From Fibrobacterota bacterium (GTDB taxonomy: Bacteria; Fibrobacterota; Fibrobacteria; UBA11236): 64,000 nucleotides of DNA. A program made the translations under genes and the position numbers. Shown in pieces: positions 1-10,042 of the stretch. The notes under the pieces were generated by a model, which had not been told where the DNA came from, did not search any database, and was given only the letters and a program-made list of their open reading frames with translations. The stretch lies in the NCBI GenBank assembly GCA_947482115.1, contig CANKII010000007.1:1-64000 (forward strand). The letters run 5' to 3'. How positions within the stretch are numbered: position 1 is the first letter of the stretch; each line of letters begins with the position of its first letter.

Positions 1-1
1 C

Positions 2-691
2 GTGAGCCCTTCTCTTCCCTCGGGCTTGACGCTGGATACCCTGACGGGCATTATCTCGGGTACCTCGACGGTACAGTCGAATCCTGTGAACTACACGGTG
101 ACGGCGAGCGGCCCCGGTGGCAGCGGTGTGGGCGTGGTGAGCATCTCGACTTACAGCGTTCCTTCGAACCTGTCGTATGCGGATGACCCGACCATCTACG
201 TTCTTGGGATCAGCATCACTCCGAACTCGATGTCTGTGAGCGGCCTTATCACGCATGTGTCCGTGAGTCCGTCGTTGCCACCGGGTCTTTCTCTCGACAC
301 GCTGTCGGGAACGATCTCTGGAACGCCGACAGGTTCGCAGCGGTTTGCGGCGAACTACACGGTGACGGCGAGCAATCCTGTGGGTTCGACCTCGGGAGCG
401 GTGAACGTGGCAATCGTGGGCCCGCCGAGCAACCTGTCGTATCCGGATGATGTCCCGACGTATGCGATGAATCAGGCCATCAATCCTCCGAACATTCCGA
501 CGGTGACGGGCATCGTGACCATCTACAGCGTGAGTCCGGGTCTTCCTGCGGGGATAACCCTTGACCAGACGACGGGTTATATCCAGGGAGTGCCGACAGC
601 GGCGACGGCCGGTGCGGATTACACCATCACCGGTCAGAACCCCGGCGGTTCGGCCACCACAACCATCAATCTCACCGTCATTGCCCCGTAA
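2..691 (+). CDS. Putative-Ig repeat surface protein, 3' part
   Basis: This is the C-terminal part of a larger extracellular protein; the reading frame is open to the window edge, so the GTG at position 2 is probably internal. It holds at least two full repeats and one partial repeat of about 85-90 residues. Each has a proline/glycine-rich core such as SPSLPPGLSLDTLSGTISG followed by NYTVTASNP, which is the signature of putative-Ig (He_PIG) domains. Such domains stack into long rods on exported proteins of FCB bacteria. No sorting domain or membrane anchor follows the last repeat; the protein stops right after a beta-strand-like INLTVIAP end. No enzymatic role can be assigned. Confidence 0.8.
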   Translation: MSPSLPSGLTLDTLTGIISGTSTVQSNPVNYTVTASGPGGSGVGVVSISTYSVPSNLSYADDPTIYVLGISITPNSMSVSGLITHVSVSPSLPPGLSLDTLSGTISGTPTGSQRFAANYTVTASNPVGSTSGAVNVAIVGPPSNLSYPDDVPTYAMNQAINPPNIPTVTGIVTIYSVSPGLPAGITLDQTTGYIQGVPTAATAGADYTITGQNPGGSATTTINLTVIAP

Positions 692-707
692 AACGTCTTA
701 GTATGCT

Positions 708-744
708 GCCGGTAGGGGCGTGATTCAATCACGCCCCTACCGGC
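708..744. repeat. Palindromic element A1 (GTAGGGGC family)
   Basis: A perfect inverted repeat with 17-bp arms (708-724 and 728-744) around a 3-nt loop. The arms contain GGTAGGGGCGTGAT. It lies 16 bp after the stop of the Ig-repeat gene and shares the GTAGGGGC/GCCCCTAC core with four other copies in this window. Confidence 0.85.
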
Positions 745-757
745 GGGCCTTTTTTTG
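708..757 (+). terminator. Likely intrinsic terminator made from palindrome A1
   Basis: The 17-bp GC-rich hairpin at 708-744 is followed by a T-run at 750-756, so this repeat copy probably ends transcription of the Ig-repeat gene. The stem is also a dispersed repeat, so the terminator role may be secondary. Confidence 0.6.
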
Positions 758-778
758 TTTAAAAAGAGAAGAAACCGC

Positions 779-804
779 TTGCTTTGGGATTATTGTGGTA
801 AAAT
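779..804 (+). promoter_or_regulatory. Possible promoter for the small ribosomal protein gene
   Basis: An extended -10 box TGGTAAAAT (796-804) lies about 100 bp before the start of the small basic protein. A TTGCTT at 779-784 could be a -35, but the 14-bp spacing is short, so the call rests mainly on the extended -10. Confidence 0.3.
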
Positions 805-903
805 ATCGTGGCCCTTGGGTCTTTGAAGCTCAAAGGAATTGACAGAAACCCCTAAAGTGACGAAATTACAGCCTCCCATTTTGAGAATCTTTTAGAGGTA
901 CAC

Positions 904-999
904 ATGCCCTGTGGAAAAAAACGCAAGCGGAAAAAAATGGCGACTCACAAACGCAAAAAGCGTCGTCGCCTGAACCGCCACAAAAAGAAAATGGTCTAA
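904..999 (+). CDS. AURKAIP1/COX24-type small ribosomal protein (31 aa)
   Basis: A 31-residue, extremely basic peptide, about two thirds Lys/Arg/His, with the pattern KKRKRKKM followed by THKRKKRRRLNRHKK. This is the compact bacterial form of the AURKAIP1/COX24 family (mitochondrial mS38; small extra ribosomal proteins in actinobacteria and Bacteroidota), which binds rRNA. The start is set by an AGAGGT ribosome site ending 5 nt before the ATG. A strong intrinsic terminator follows at 1057-1090, so the gene is probably a single transcription unit. The family call is from motif and length; the exact ribosomal position cannot be read from the sequence. Confidence 0.85.
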   Translation: MPCGKKRKRKKMATHKRKKRRRLNRHKKKMV

Positions 1000-1056
1000 G
1001 CCGGATGGCTTTGGCCATCTGCGTTGCGCCTTTGTTCTTCAACTGTCATTCGGCAT

Positions 1057-1090
1057 AAGAAGGATCCCGCAAGGGTCCTTCTTATTTTTT
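1057..1090 (+). terminator. Intrinsic terminator after small ribosomal protein gene
   Basis: Arms AAGAAGGATCC (1057-1067) and GGGTCCTTCTT (1073-1083) pair over 11 bp with one G-T wobble around loop CGCAA, followed by six T residues. It ends only 8 bp before the recD2 start, so recD2 transcription from upstream would be attenuated here. Confidence 0.85.
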
Positions 1091-1097
1091 GGTCTGA

Positions 1098-3260
1098 ATG
1101 TCCCTGATTGAAATCCGCCGGGCGGTGGTTAAAACCGTCACCTTTCATAACCCCGACAATGGTTATTCCGTATTAAAGCTTGCGCACGGCTCCGGATTGC
1201 AGATGTTTACCGCTGTGGGGAATTTTCCGCGCCTGTCTCCGGGTGAAACTCTCGACATTACCGGCGAATGGATTCGCGATGAAAAATACGGGGAGCAATT
1301 CCGCACCGATGCTTACAAGCTGATTCTCCCCACCGGCCGGGAGGCCGTGGAACGTTATCTGGGCGGCGGAGCCATCAAGGGTATTGGACCCGCGCGGGCG
1401 AAAAAACTGGTCGATCATTTCGGCGAAGAAGTCTTCGAGATTCTCGATCATCAAACCGAACGGCTGGATGAGATCAAGGATTGGCGCGGCAAGCAGAAGC
1501 AAAAATTGCTGCAAGCCTGGGAGGAAGGCAAGGGCGCGCGTGAAGTGATGTTCTTTTTGCAATCCCACAGTCTGACGTTGGGGTTGAGCCACCGCCTTCT
1601 CAAACATTATGGACCGCGTGCCGTGGAAGTGCTCAAGGAAAACCCGTACCGTTTGGCGGAAGAAGTATGGGGAATCGGTTTTCTCAAGGCCGACGATGTG
1701 GCTCGCAAGCTGGGTTTTTCCGCAGAATGTTACGAGCGCATTCATGCCGGACTGGCTTATGCGTTAAGCCGTTCCTCGGACGAAGGACATGTCTTTCTGG
1801 GGCGCGAGGCCCTGCTCCAAAAAGCGCAGGAATTGCTGCAATGCGAACCGGAAAAACTCGTTTACACCCTCGACAATCTCGCGGTTACGGAGGAGATGAA
1901 GAAGGATGAACATGGCAATTACTACCTGCCATATCTTTATCATTCCGAACTCGGCATTGCGAAACGAGCCGGGCTCTTGCGACTGGGATTGAAACCCTTG
2001 CCCAAGACCCTGGTGGAAGATGCCATCGTAGAAGCCGAAACGCATGCTGGCAGCGGATTCCATTTCAGTGAAGAGCAGCGCGAGGGAATCCGGAAAGCCG
2101 TCAATCAAGGGTTGTTTCTCCTTACCGGCGGCCCGGGCACAGGGAAAACCACGACAGTATCCGCCATCCTGCATGTGTTCGCCAAGGCGGGGCTCGATGT
2201 GCGTCTCGCTGCCCCCACGGGCCGTGCTGCACGGCGCATGTCCGAGGTGACCGGAAAGCGCGCCTCGACCTTGCATCGTCTGTTGAAATACGATCCGGCC
2301 ACGCGCGGCTTTGTCCACGGGGAATCCAATCCGCTGCCCTGTGATGCGTTGGTGATGGACGAAGTGTCCATGATCGACACGTCGCTGATGTATTCCGTGC
2401 TGCGCGCCGTGAAACCGGGAATGCGCGTGGTGCTGGTCGGAGATCCCGATCAACTGCCTTCCGTGGGCGCGGGAAAAGTGCTGGGAGAGTTCATCCGTTC
2501 CGAAGCGGTTCCGCATCTGCATCTGGCAAAAATATTTCGTCAGGCGGAGGCTTCACTCATCGTCACCAATGCCCATCGCATCAACAGGGGTATTGTGCCT
2601 GAAACGGCGGAGGGTTCGGGCAATTTTCATCTGGTGGAACGTGGCGATCCTGAAAGCGTGGTCGACGCCATCGTGGAACTGGCCTGCGAACGGTTGCCGA
2701 AAAAATTCGGATACCATCCCTTGCTGGACGTTCAAGTCCTCACTCCCATGAATCAGGGGCCGCTTGGAACCCATGCCTTGAATGCAGCTTTGCAAAAGCA
2801 TTTGAATCCCGGTGGTCCCGCGCTGGAATCCCGCGATCGCCATTTCCGCAAAAACGACAAGGTGATGCAGCTGCGAAACAATTACGACAAAAACGTGTTT
2901 AACGGGGACATCGGACGCATCGTACGTGTGGATGTGGACGAAGAGGAGTTGCAGGTCGATTTCGACGGGGAGATCGTGACGTATTCTGCGGAGGAACTCG
3001 ATCAACTTGCGCTGGCTTATGCCATCTCCGTGCATAAAAGTCAGGGAAGCGAATTCAAGGCTGTAGTCCTGGCTCTGTCCAAAAGTCACTGGGTGATGTT
3101 GCAAAGGAACCTGCTTTACACCGCCATCACCCGGGCACGGGAACAACTCGTGATTGCCGGAAATCGCTCTGCCGTGAGGCGAAGCGTGGAGAATAATCCC
3201 TCGGTGGAGCGGAATACCTTGCTGGCAGATCGCCTCAAGGATGCCATCCGGGCCGCCTAA
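1098..3260 (+). CDS. recD2: RecD2-type superfamily 1B DNA helicase
   Basis: A 720-residue ATP-dependent 5'-3' DNA helicase of the RecD2/TraA family, which acts in DNA repair without RecBC. The N-terminal OB-like part and the helix-hairpin-helix GGGAIKGIGPARAKKL (about residue 89) are typical of RecD2 and absent from RecBCD-type RecD. The motor shows Walker A GGPGTGKTTT (about 344), Walker B VMDEVSMID (about 418) and the UvrD-like C-terminal motif AISVHKSQGSEF (about 641). Length matches the family. The ATG lies just after a terminator with no strong ribosome site. A separate RecD in the RecBCD complex is encoded at 46-48 kb, so both enzyme types coexist. Confidence 0.95.
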   Translation: MSLIEIRRAVVKTVTFHNPDNGYSVLKLAHGSGLQMFTAVGNFPRLSPGETLDITGEWIRDEKYGEQFRTDAYKLILPTGREAVERYLGGGAIKGIGPARAKKLVDHFGEEVFEILDHQTERLDEIKDWRGKQKQKLLQAWEEGKGAREVMFFLQSHSLTLGLSHRLLKHYGPRAVEVLKENPYRLAEEVWGIGFLKADDVARKLGFSAECYERIHAGLAYALSRSSDEGHVFLGREALLQKAQELLQCEPEKLVYTLDNLAVTEEMKKDEHGNYYLPYLYHSELGIAKRAGLLRLGLKPLPKTLVEDAIVEAETHAGSGFHFSEEQREGIRKAVNQGLFLLTGGPGTGKTTTVSAILHVFAKAGLDVRLAAPTGRAARRMSEVTGKRASTLHRLLKYDPATRGFVHGESNPLPCDALVMDEVSMIDTSLMYSVLRAVKPGMRVVLVGDPDQLPSVGAGKVLGEFIRSEAVPHLHLAKIFRQAEASLIVTNAHRINRGIVPETAEGSGNFHLVERGDPESVVDAIVELACERLPKKFGYHPLLDVQVLTPMNQGPLGTHALNAALQKHLNPGGPALESRDRHFRKNDKVMQLRNNYDKNVFNGDIGRIVRVDVDEEELQVDFDGEIVTYSAEELDQLALAYAISVHKSQGSEFKAVVLALSKSHWVMLQRNLLYTAITRAREQLVIAGNRSAVRRSVENNPSVERNTLLADRLKDAIRAA

Positions 3261-3274
3261 GACCTTTTGAGAAG

Positions 3275-3300
3275 GTTAAATACCCTCTTTTTCGTATAAT
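3275..3300 (+). promoter_or_regulatory. Likely -10 region upstream of sprA
   Basis: A consensus TATAAT is present at 3295-3300 in the gap between recD2 and sprA, about 78 bp before the sprA start. No good -35 lies at 16-18 bp spacing (GGTTAA at 3275 is at 14 bp), so only the -10 is convincing. Confidence 0.4.
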
Positions 3301-3377
3301 AGTACCCCTTTGAATCGAACAATTTCACCAACGATTGGAGCGTAACGGCCCGGACCATCACGGGAGCGGAACATATT

Positions 3378-6300
3378 TTGCGGCATAAGCGCCAATCAGG
3401 TATCCGTGGGCAGTCGAGCCGTACGGTGGGAAGGGTATTCCATGCCTTGTTTTGGATGTTGTCCTCCGTTGGAATGATTCAAGAAGCAGGTGCCCAGGCT
3501 CCTGAATATTTTCAGATTCCCAAAGCCTCACAACCTCTCAATGACCTGATGCCCGACGGAGGGGTGGAACCCCGTCGCGGCATGTTGCAAATCAACAGTT
3601 CGGTGCTGCATCGCTCCCATAATGTGAATCTCGACACCCGTCAGGTGGAAATCGTCGAGTATCTCGTCATCGGTGCCGATTCCGGAAAAGATTCCACTGC
3701 GCTTTGGCAGGCTTATTATCCGGAGTTGAACGTCTACTCCACCGACATGTACGATCTGCTTCTCCGCAGCCGCTGGATGCTGGAATTCATGGGCAAGGAA
3801 GAAGCGGCTCCTGGAGGCACACCCGGCACTTTCGTTTTCGATTTGCCTTTCCGCATTCCCGACTGGGCACGGCATTTGGGTATCGACAAACCCGCTCTGA
3901 CGATTAACGGCTCCTACAAACTCGTCATGGAGGGAAGCCGCAAAAGCGGCTCCGGGGTTCAATACACCAGCGGGTGGTTTCCGAATCTGCACATGGATCA
4001 ACAACCGGCATTTGTGGTCAAGGGAACGATCGGGCGTTTCATCAGCGTGGAAATCAACAGCGAAGAAGGGTTGAACGCCACCAATCTCAAGCAGCAGTTG
4101 AAAATCAGTTATAAGGGTGAAGGCGATGAACTTGAAGACGATGTTGTTCAGGAAATTGAGGCGGGGAATACTTCGCTGGCTCTGCCCGGCAGCGATCTCA
4201 CCGGTTACACTCAAAACCACACGGGGCTGTTCGGTCTGAAAATGCGCCTGAGATTCGGCAATCTGGAGATGACTGGAATTGCCTCACAAGAAGGCGGTAC
4301 GCAGGCCCGTCAAAAGCTGGGCGTGGGGAACGAAGCCAGCCAGTTCACTGTCGAAGACAAGGCCATCGATTTTTTCAAGCACTTCTGGCTGCAACTTTCC
4401 GATCGTACGGAATATGGCAAAACCTCGAACTGGAGCACCTCCCCGTACAAATATGTGCAGGACGGAAGAAACCGCCGTCCGGTGCAGGTGTTTCAGTTGC
4501 TGAACAGCGGGGAAGAGCCCACAATTGTAACCGCGGACACGGCCTGTGCCTATGATCTCGCCGGAGGTCGCACCGATCTTTGCGATGCGGGGCGCTGGAA
4601 GCCGCTCAAGGAAGGCACCGACTTCATCTACGATGAAAATCTTCGCATGGTCACCGTTCCCGCAGGAAACCGTTACGTCACTCTGGCGGCGCGCTGGCAG
4701 AATGATTTCATCACGACCAATCGCGGCCGCGGCAAGATTTTGATCTATTCGCAGAATCACCAGGACACGCCCCTGCTCGACAGCTTGATGTGGCGCAATG
4801 TCTACGCCATCTCGCGCGTCTCTGCGCAGGATCGTGCCGCTTTCACCTTGAGCATGATCGACAACAACGGGAACGATCGTGCGCCGAACGACACGCCCTA
4901 CGTCCGCAAGTTGGGCCTTACGAAATACAACGAGCCCACCAAGCTGGATGTCGACAACACTTTGATCTTCAACTTCGATCAGGGGTACATGGTGCTTCCT
5001 TGTCTTTCCAACGTCCTCAAGGGGGGGGATTCGGCGAACTGTCTCGAACCCATGAAACGCGTGCGCTCCGACGTGAAGTTTTACAGCGAGAGCATCGACG
5101 AGGTTCAAAATGGTTCCAGCGCCAGCAAGTTTGTGATCGTGGGGAAGCAACACCAAAGCACCTTCGATGTGCATCAGAACTCCCTTTCGGCCAGCGGCCA
5201 GCAATGCGTCGACATCGAACCTGGCACCGAACAACTCCTTTTGAACGGTTCCACCCTGCTTCAAAAGGGTCTCGATTATGATGTGATTTATGAAAGCGGT
5301 CAAATCACCCTGACCTCGGCACGCGCCCGCGATCCCAACGCGCAACTCGACATCAGTTACGAGTGCAACCCCCCGTTTCAAATCCAGGACAAGGTTCTTT
5401 TGGGAACACGCTTCGAATACAAGCTGGACGGCATCTCGGATCAAAGTCTTCTGGGGGCCACCATTCTTTACAAAAGCCAGACCACCACAGAAAAGCAGCC
5501 GGAGCTGGGCCATGAACCGTTCAACCAGCTGCTGGTGGGTTTGAACGCGCGTCTTGCGGGAGAACCCAAATGGATGACGCGTTTCGCGAATCTTTTTCCG
5601 CTGGTGCACACCGAGGCGGCGTCCAAGGTGAATTTTGAATTCGAAATGGCCCGCAGCTTTTATAATCCGAACACCAAGAACAACGCCTATGTCGACAACT
5701 TTGATTTCAGTCAGAGCGTCACTTCCATGCCCATGACCATTTACAGCTGGACCAAGGCTTCGCCCCCCAATCTGGATGACAACGGCATTCTGGATGGAAA
5801 TCTGGACTACCGCCACCAAGGGCAGTTGATCTGGCACAGCAGCATGACGCAGCAGTATTATCAAATCTACGGGAGCACCGGCAACAGCTACACCAACAGC
5901 CGCGAGCAGACACTTCTGAAACTGAGCCTGCAACCCAATGACAATCTCGAGGGACATTCGTGGGGGGGTGTCATGCGATCGCTGTCCCAAGGGCTAACCA
6001 ATCAAAGCCGCAAGCGTGTTCTGGAAGTGGTGGTTCAGGGGCGCGGCGGAACGCTCTATGCCGATCTGGGCCGTGTTTCCGAGGACATCAGCATTTCCGG
6101 TTTGAACAATGGCAAACCGGACGGACGTCTGGAATCCGAAGTCAATGTGAACAGCGGCGACTATGTGAACCGCCTCGATGCCGGTCTTGACGGATTCTCT
6201 GATGGTTTGGGAGAAGCCGGCGTGCGCTGGGAATGCAAACCCAACTGCTACGCCATTCCACTCAGCGCGGATTCACGCGATCCCGGACAGGACGACTGGA

Positions 6301-9300
6301 AGCAACCCAGCGCCGGAGCCACGGATGAACCGGCCACGGTGGATGGCACCGAGGGAAACAACAAGGGTTCGCAAGGAAATGCGTTTGACAGCGAAGATTT
6401 GGATCGCTCCGGCACCTTGGACACGCTGAACCGTTATTTGCGTTTTCCGATGCCCCTGGATTCTGAATGTACGTCGCGTTATTACTGCGAGGAACTTAAG
6501 AACGGCTGGCGCAAGTACCAGATCCCCCTTTATGGCGGCGGAAAGATCATCGATCCCAGCAATACGGAAACGGAGCGCAGCCTGTTGTCCAATGCGAAGC
6601 TGATGCGCATCTGGCTGGGTCATTTGCCGCCGCGGGTGGCGAAGACCGACGTTTTGGTGGCACGTGTGAATCTGGTGGGAAATGCGTGGGAGGAGGGGAG
6701 CCGCAACACGAATTATGAAATCGACGCCAACCGTTTCGGCAGCGGAGATTTGGGAGACACCAATTTCATTCGCGTGCCTCCATCGCCGCGTGACAGCAAT
6801 TTGCTGCATGTGGACGTGGTGAACAAACAGGAATCTCCCGCATACCAGCAGTCGCCGGGCACTCCGCGCGAAATCGACAGCCGGACGAATGAACCGCTTC
6901 CGGAGCGCGCGCTGGTGCTGCGTTATGAAAATCTTCATCCCGGCGAGGCCGTGCAGGCCACCCGCATTCTCTCCAATGAACCCAAGGATTTCACCCAGTA
7001 CGCCCGCATGAGTCTTGCGATCCATTCCGATTCCAACTGGGCCCTCAACAGCATCAATTATCATCCCGGGCAGAACCGCGTCAGCTTCGGCCTGCAGCTG
7101 GGCCGCGATCGCGGCGACGGAAATTCCAAGGACTACTATGAAATTCGTGTGCACATGGACACCGCGTCGCAAATCGATCCGGAACAGCGATCGCTTTGGA
7201 CCCGCAACTCCTTTGAAGTGAACCTGTCCGACCTTACCGATCTCAAAAACGATCCCATTTACCGCGCCTTCGGGGGAAGGTATATCACACGCCCCGCATA
7301 CCATACGGGCCGCAGGGATTCCTCCCTGTCCCTTGCCATCACGGGTGATCCCAATCTGGGACACATCGACTGGATGCGGCTGGTGGTTTACGTGGATTCT
7401 GCGGCGACTCAAACGCAAAAGGGTGAAATATGGGTGAACGATTTGAATCTGGAAGGTGTGGATCGCGCCTCCGGCACCGCCTTGCGCAGCCAGATTCAGC
7501 TCGACTTTGCCGACTTTATCAATGTGTCCGGTAACTTGACCTACACCAACGGAAACTTCACCACTTTGACGCAAACCAAAACCACGCCTTCCAACGCCAG
7601 TTCGCGGGTGGATTACAACACCAATCTTGCGTTGTACGCCAACAAATTCATGCCCGACGAATGGGCGGTCAGCATTCCTGTCACGCTGCAGTACAACGGC
7701 TCTTTGGAACGTCCATTCACCCGCGATCATTCCGATTTGAGGCTGAGCGGAACGGACATCATCGACATGGCGCATGACCTGTTTGACGGCCGCCTTTCCT
7801 CGATCCACAATGCCGCGGACAGCCTGAGCGACATCGATAATCGCTATGCCCGTGTGTATCAGAAAACCACCTTCACCCACGGATTCGGGTTGAGTTATCA
7901 CAAGGATATGCGTTCCCAGAATTTTCTCATCCGCACTTTTCTGGAAAGGCCGGATTGGGAGTATCATTTTTCGCGGACGGATCACTCCGAGTATTTTCAG
8001 GAGTCCAACTCGCGGAGTTTCCAGTTCAAGCTGCGCTACAATCTTTCCCCGTCCACGCCGTTGTCTTTCAAGCCCCTGGGTTTTTCAGAAAAGTGGAAAT
8101 ACATGCCCGGGGGAGTTTCCGGACTGGAAACATCCCTGTTGCCCGAAAAACTCAACCTGGTGCTGGCCGATTATTCCTTCGTGCGCAGTCATGTCGTGAA
8201 CAAGCCCCGCACCGAGTCTGAGATCATCACGCCCACTCCGCCCCAATACGATGTGAACCTGGGGCACGGTCTTGATTTGGAATGGAAGCCGATCACCTTT
8301 TTCAACTTCGGTTATCGCGTGGATGTGACTCGCGATTTCGATCGGGATCGGGAATGCATGGACGGAGATCATTTTTTCACCTCCGAAAACACCTGCGGCA
8401 TTTTCGCCAACAGGTTGATCTTTGCCTGGGACCGATCGGATCCTGTCAAAGGACGCTACGTGCAAACATCAGGCCTCAATTCCGTCATCGTGGACACCAC
8501 TCATTATGGGAATGAATACGGAATTCTTGCGCGGGAGCGGAACCGCAACCAGAGTTTCCATTCGGATGTGAACTTGAACCCGCTGTCGTGGCTGACTTTG
8601 GGCGCGGGTTTTAATTCGGGTTACCAGCATACGTGGAACGCGAGGCAGGATAACAGTACCGGCATTGGCACGGTAAATCCCTCGTATTTTCAGGCCAGCG
8701 CGGATCACGATGTGCGCCTCACTACGGGGGTCAACCTCCCGAACTTGTTTAGCTTTTTCAAACCGGTCAAGGAAATGCTGGACAAGTATCGTGTCCGTTC
8801 CGCGGATTTCACCTACAACGTTTCCAACAAGTATAATGACGAGGCTTTCACCTATTCCTACCTGAAAAACAAGGGTGTCAATTACGGAACGCTGCTCATG
8901 TACCAGTTGGGATTTGTGTACAACTTCTCCAATTTGGGAACGCTGTTCGACGGAGAGCCAAACACGAAATTTTTCGATTATCTCTCGCAGCCGGATCCGA
9001 CTTTGACGGTGAACGCCATGAATCACGTCGTCAACCGCTCGGTCGATGTGCAGTCGGGATTCAGTATTCCCGTCCTCAATCTGGATCTGACCGGGAGCCT
9101 GAAATACTCCAAGCAGTATTCGCTGTACAGGGGTTTCACGCGTCCTTCGGACACGGTCATCGTCTGGCCGGATTACACGATATCCGGAACGTTCAATGAT
9201 TTCGCCAGCAAGGTGCCCGGTCTCCGCCACAAGTTGCGATCGTTGACCGCCTACAGCAATTACAACTTCCGCAGGGAAACCACCTTCGATCTCTTTTCCC

Positions 9301-9872
9301 CCTCTCCAGATGTGGACAAGATTTCCCACATCTGGAAGCCGTTTCTTCGCCTCTCGGCGACGACCAACAGCGATGTGCGCGCCGAAATTTCCTTCAACGG
9401 TTCCTTTGAGCATATTCTGCAACACGGAAAGGATGCCGGTCTGACACTTGGACGACCGCTCTCCTATCTGGGGGATCGTCAGCCGCTGGTTCCCGAATAC
9501 CTGCGGGACACCTCCAAGGAGTCTCCCAGAAGGACCACCACCCTCGGTGTGGCCCCCACGGTTTCCTGGGATTTGCAAACCCAGAAAGGCATCCAGTTCT
9601 GGAAGTATTACATCAAGTTGCAGAACAGCCTGCGTCTGATCCTGAACAGTTCGCTGGATTATACCTTGGCCGTATCGGAGGAAAACGGCATCTCACACCG
9701 GGATCAGGATTGGCTGAGAGGAATGGTCAAACCTGAGGCGGACTATAATTTCACCAACAATGTGGACGCCAAATTCTGGGCCCAGTACAATTTCGACCAG
9801 TTCTTCAACACCCCAAAAAAGGAATACACCCATACCATCGAAATTCACGGTGAATTCACCATGCGGTTTTAA
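3378..9872 (+). CDS. sprA: SprA, outer-membrane translocon of the type IX secretion system
   Basis: A 2164-residue protein matching SprA/Sov, the very large beta-barrel through which type IX secretion cargo crosses the outer membrane. After a basic N-terminus and hydrophobic signal segment (about residues 18-40, ending AGAQA) comes the SprA-type stretch VQEIEAGNTSLALPGS and GLFGLKMRLRFGNLEMTG (about 260-300). Other family-like pieces are DRSGTLDTLNRYLRF and long arrays of alternating beta-strands to the C-terminus, which ends in an aromatic residue (MRF) like other barrels. A TTG start is chosen because GGAGCGG lies 7 nt upstream and the signal sequence follows in frame. Length is slightly below Flavobacterium SprA. 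It predicts a working T9SS in this organism. Confidence 0.93.
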   Translation: MRHKRQSGIRGQSSRTVGRVFHALFWMLSSVGMIQEAGAQAPEYFQIPKASQPLNDLMPDGGVEPRRGMLQINSSVLHRSHNVNLDTRQVEIVEYLVIGADSGKDSTALWQAYYPELNVYSTDMYDLLLRSRWMLEFMGKEEAAPGGTPGTFVFDLPFRIPDWARHLGIDKPALTINGSYKLVMEGSRKSGSGVQYTSGWFPNLHMDQQPAFVVKGTIGRFISVEINSEEGLNATNLKQQLKISYKGEGDELEDDVVQEIEAGNTSLALPGSDLTGYTQNHTGLFGLKMRLRFGNLEMTGIASQEGGTQARQKLGVGNEASQFTVEDKAIDFFKHFWLQLSDRTEYGKTSNWSTSPYKYVQDGRNRRPVQVFQLLNSGEEPTIVTADTACAYDLAGGRTDLCDAGRWKPLKEGTDFIYDENLRMVTVPAGNRYVTLAARWQNDFITTNRGRGKILIYSQNHQDTPLLDSLMWRNVYAISRVSAQDRAAFTLSMIDNNGNDRAPNDTPYVRKLGLTKYNEPTKLDVDNTLIFNFDQGYMVLPCLSNVLKGGDSANCLEPMKRVRSDVKFYSESIDEVQNGSSASKFVIVGKQHQSTFDVHQNSLSASGQQCVDIEPGTEQLLLNGSTLLQKGLDYDVIYESGQITLTSARARDPNAQLDISYECNPPFQIQDKVLLGTRFEYKLDGISDQSLLGATILYKSQTTTEKQPELGHEPFNQLLVGLNARLAGEPKWMTRFANLFPLVHTEAASKVNFEFEMARSFYNPNTKNNAYVDNFDFSQSVTSMPMTIYSWTKASPPNLDDNGILDGNLDYRHQGQLIWHSSMTQQYYQIYGSTGNSYTNSREQTLLKLSLQPNDNLEGHSWGGVMRSLSQGLTNQSRKRVLEVVVQGRGGTLYADLGRVSEDISISGLNNGKPDGRLESEVNVNSGDYVNRLDAGLDGFSDGLGEAGVRWECKPNCYAIPLSADSRDPGQDDWKQPSAGATDEPATVDGTEGNNKGSQGNAFDSEDLDRSGTLDTLNRYLRFPMPLDSECTSRYYCEELKNGWRKYQIPLYGGGKIIDPSNTETERSLLSNAKLMRIWLGHLPPRVAKTDVLVARVNLVGNAWEEGSRNTNYEIDANRFGSGDLGDTNFIRVPPSPRDSNLLHVDVVNKQESPAYQQSPGTPREIDSRTNEPLPERALVLRYENLHPGEAVQATRILSNEPKDFTQYARMSLAIHSDSNWALNSINYHPGQNRVSFGLQLGRDRGDGNSKDYYEIRVHMDTASQIDPEQRSLWTRNSFEVNLSDLTDLKNDPIYRAFGGRYITRPAYHTGRRDSSLSLAITGDPNLGHIDWMRLVVYVDSAATQTQKGEIWVNDLNLEGVDRASGTALRSQIQLDFADFINVSGNLTYTNGNFTTLTQTKTTPSNASSRVDYNTNLALYANKFMPDEWAVSIPVTLQYNGSLERPFTRDHSDLRLSGTDIIDMAHDLFDGRLSSIHNAADSLSDIDNRYARVYQKTTFTHGFGLSYHKDMRSQNFLIRTFLERPDWEYHFSRTDHSEYFQESNSRSFQFKLRYNLSPSTPLSFKPLGFSEKWKYMPGGVSGLETSLLPEKLNLVLADYSFVRSHVVNKPRTESEIITPTPPQYDVNLGHGLDLEWKPITFFNFGYRVDVTRDFDRDRECMDGDHFFTSENTCGIFANRLIFAWDRSDPVKGRYVQTSGLNSVIVDTTHYGNEYGILARERNRNQSFHSDVNLNPLSWLTLGAGFNSGYQHTWNARQDNSTGIGTVNPSYFQASADHDVRLTTGVNLPNLFSFFKPVKEMLDKYRVRSADFTYNVSNKYNDEAFTYSYLKNKGVNYGTLLMYQLGFVYNFSNLGTLFDGEPNTKFFDYLSQPDPTLTVNAMNHVVNRSVDVQSGFSIPVLNLDLTGSLKYSKQYSLYRGFTRPSDTVIVWPDYTISGTFNDFASKVPGLRHKLRSLTAYSNYNFRRETTFDLFSPSPDVDKISHIWKPFLRLSATTNSDVRAEISFNGSFEHILQHGKDAGLTLGRPLSYLGDRQPLVPEYLRDTSKESPRRTTTLGVAPTVSWDLQTQKGIQFWKYYIKLQNSLRLILNSSLDYTLAVSEENGISHRDQDWLRGMVKPEADYNFTNNVDAKFWAQYNFDQFFNTPKKEYTHTIEIHGEFTMRF

Positions 9873-10042
9873 GCCCAAATTTTTCTATTTTAGCTGAAAT
9901 AGCGGGTTTTTCCGCTCCCCTTGGAGAAAAAGGGAAAGATGTTTTTGGTTCTGACGACACTATTATGCCTCCTCTCAATCCGGTTTTGGAAGCCATTCCA
10001 GCAACCGGCAGGGAGGGGATTTACCCTTACGGAAAGGCGTTT

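Noticed and set aside
1098-3260. Treating this helicase as the RecD subunit of RecBCD
   Set aside because: It has the helix-hairpin-helix N-terminal region of RecD2 and lies far from recB and recC, while a true recD is in the operon at 46-48 kb.
4284-7985. Two open frames of about 570 codons on the minus strand opposite sprA
   Set aside because: They mirror the codon bias of the sense gene, have no ribosome sites, and their translations lack domain order or recognisable motifs, while the sense frame is a clear SprA.
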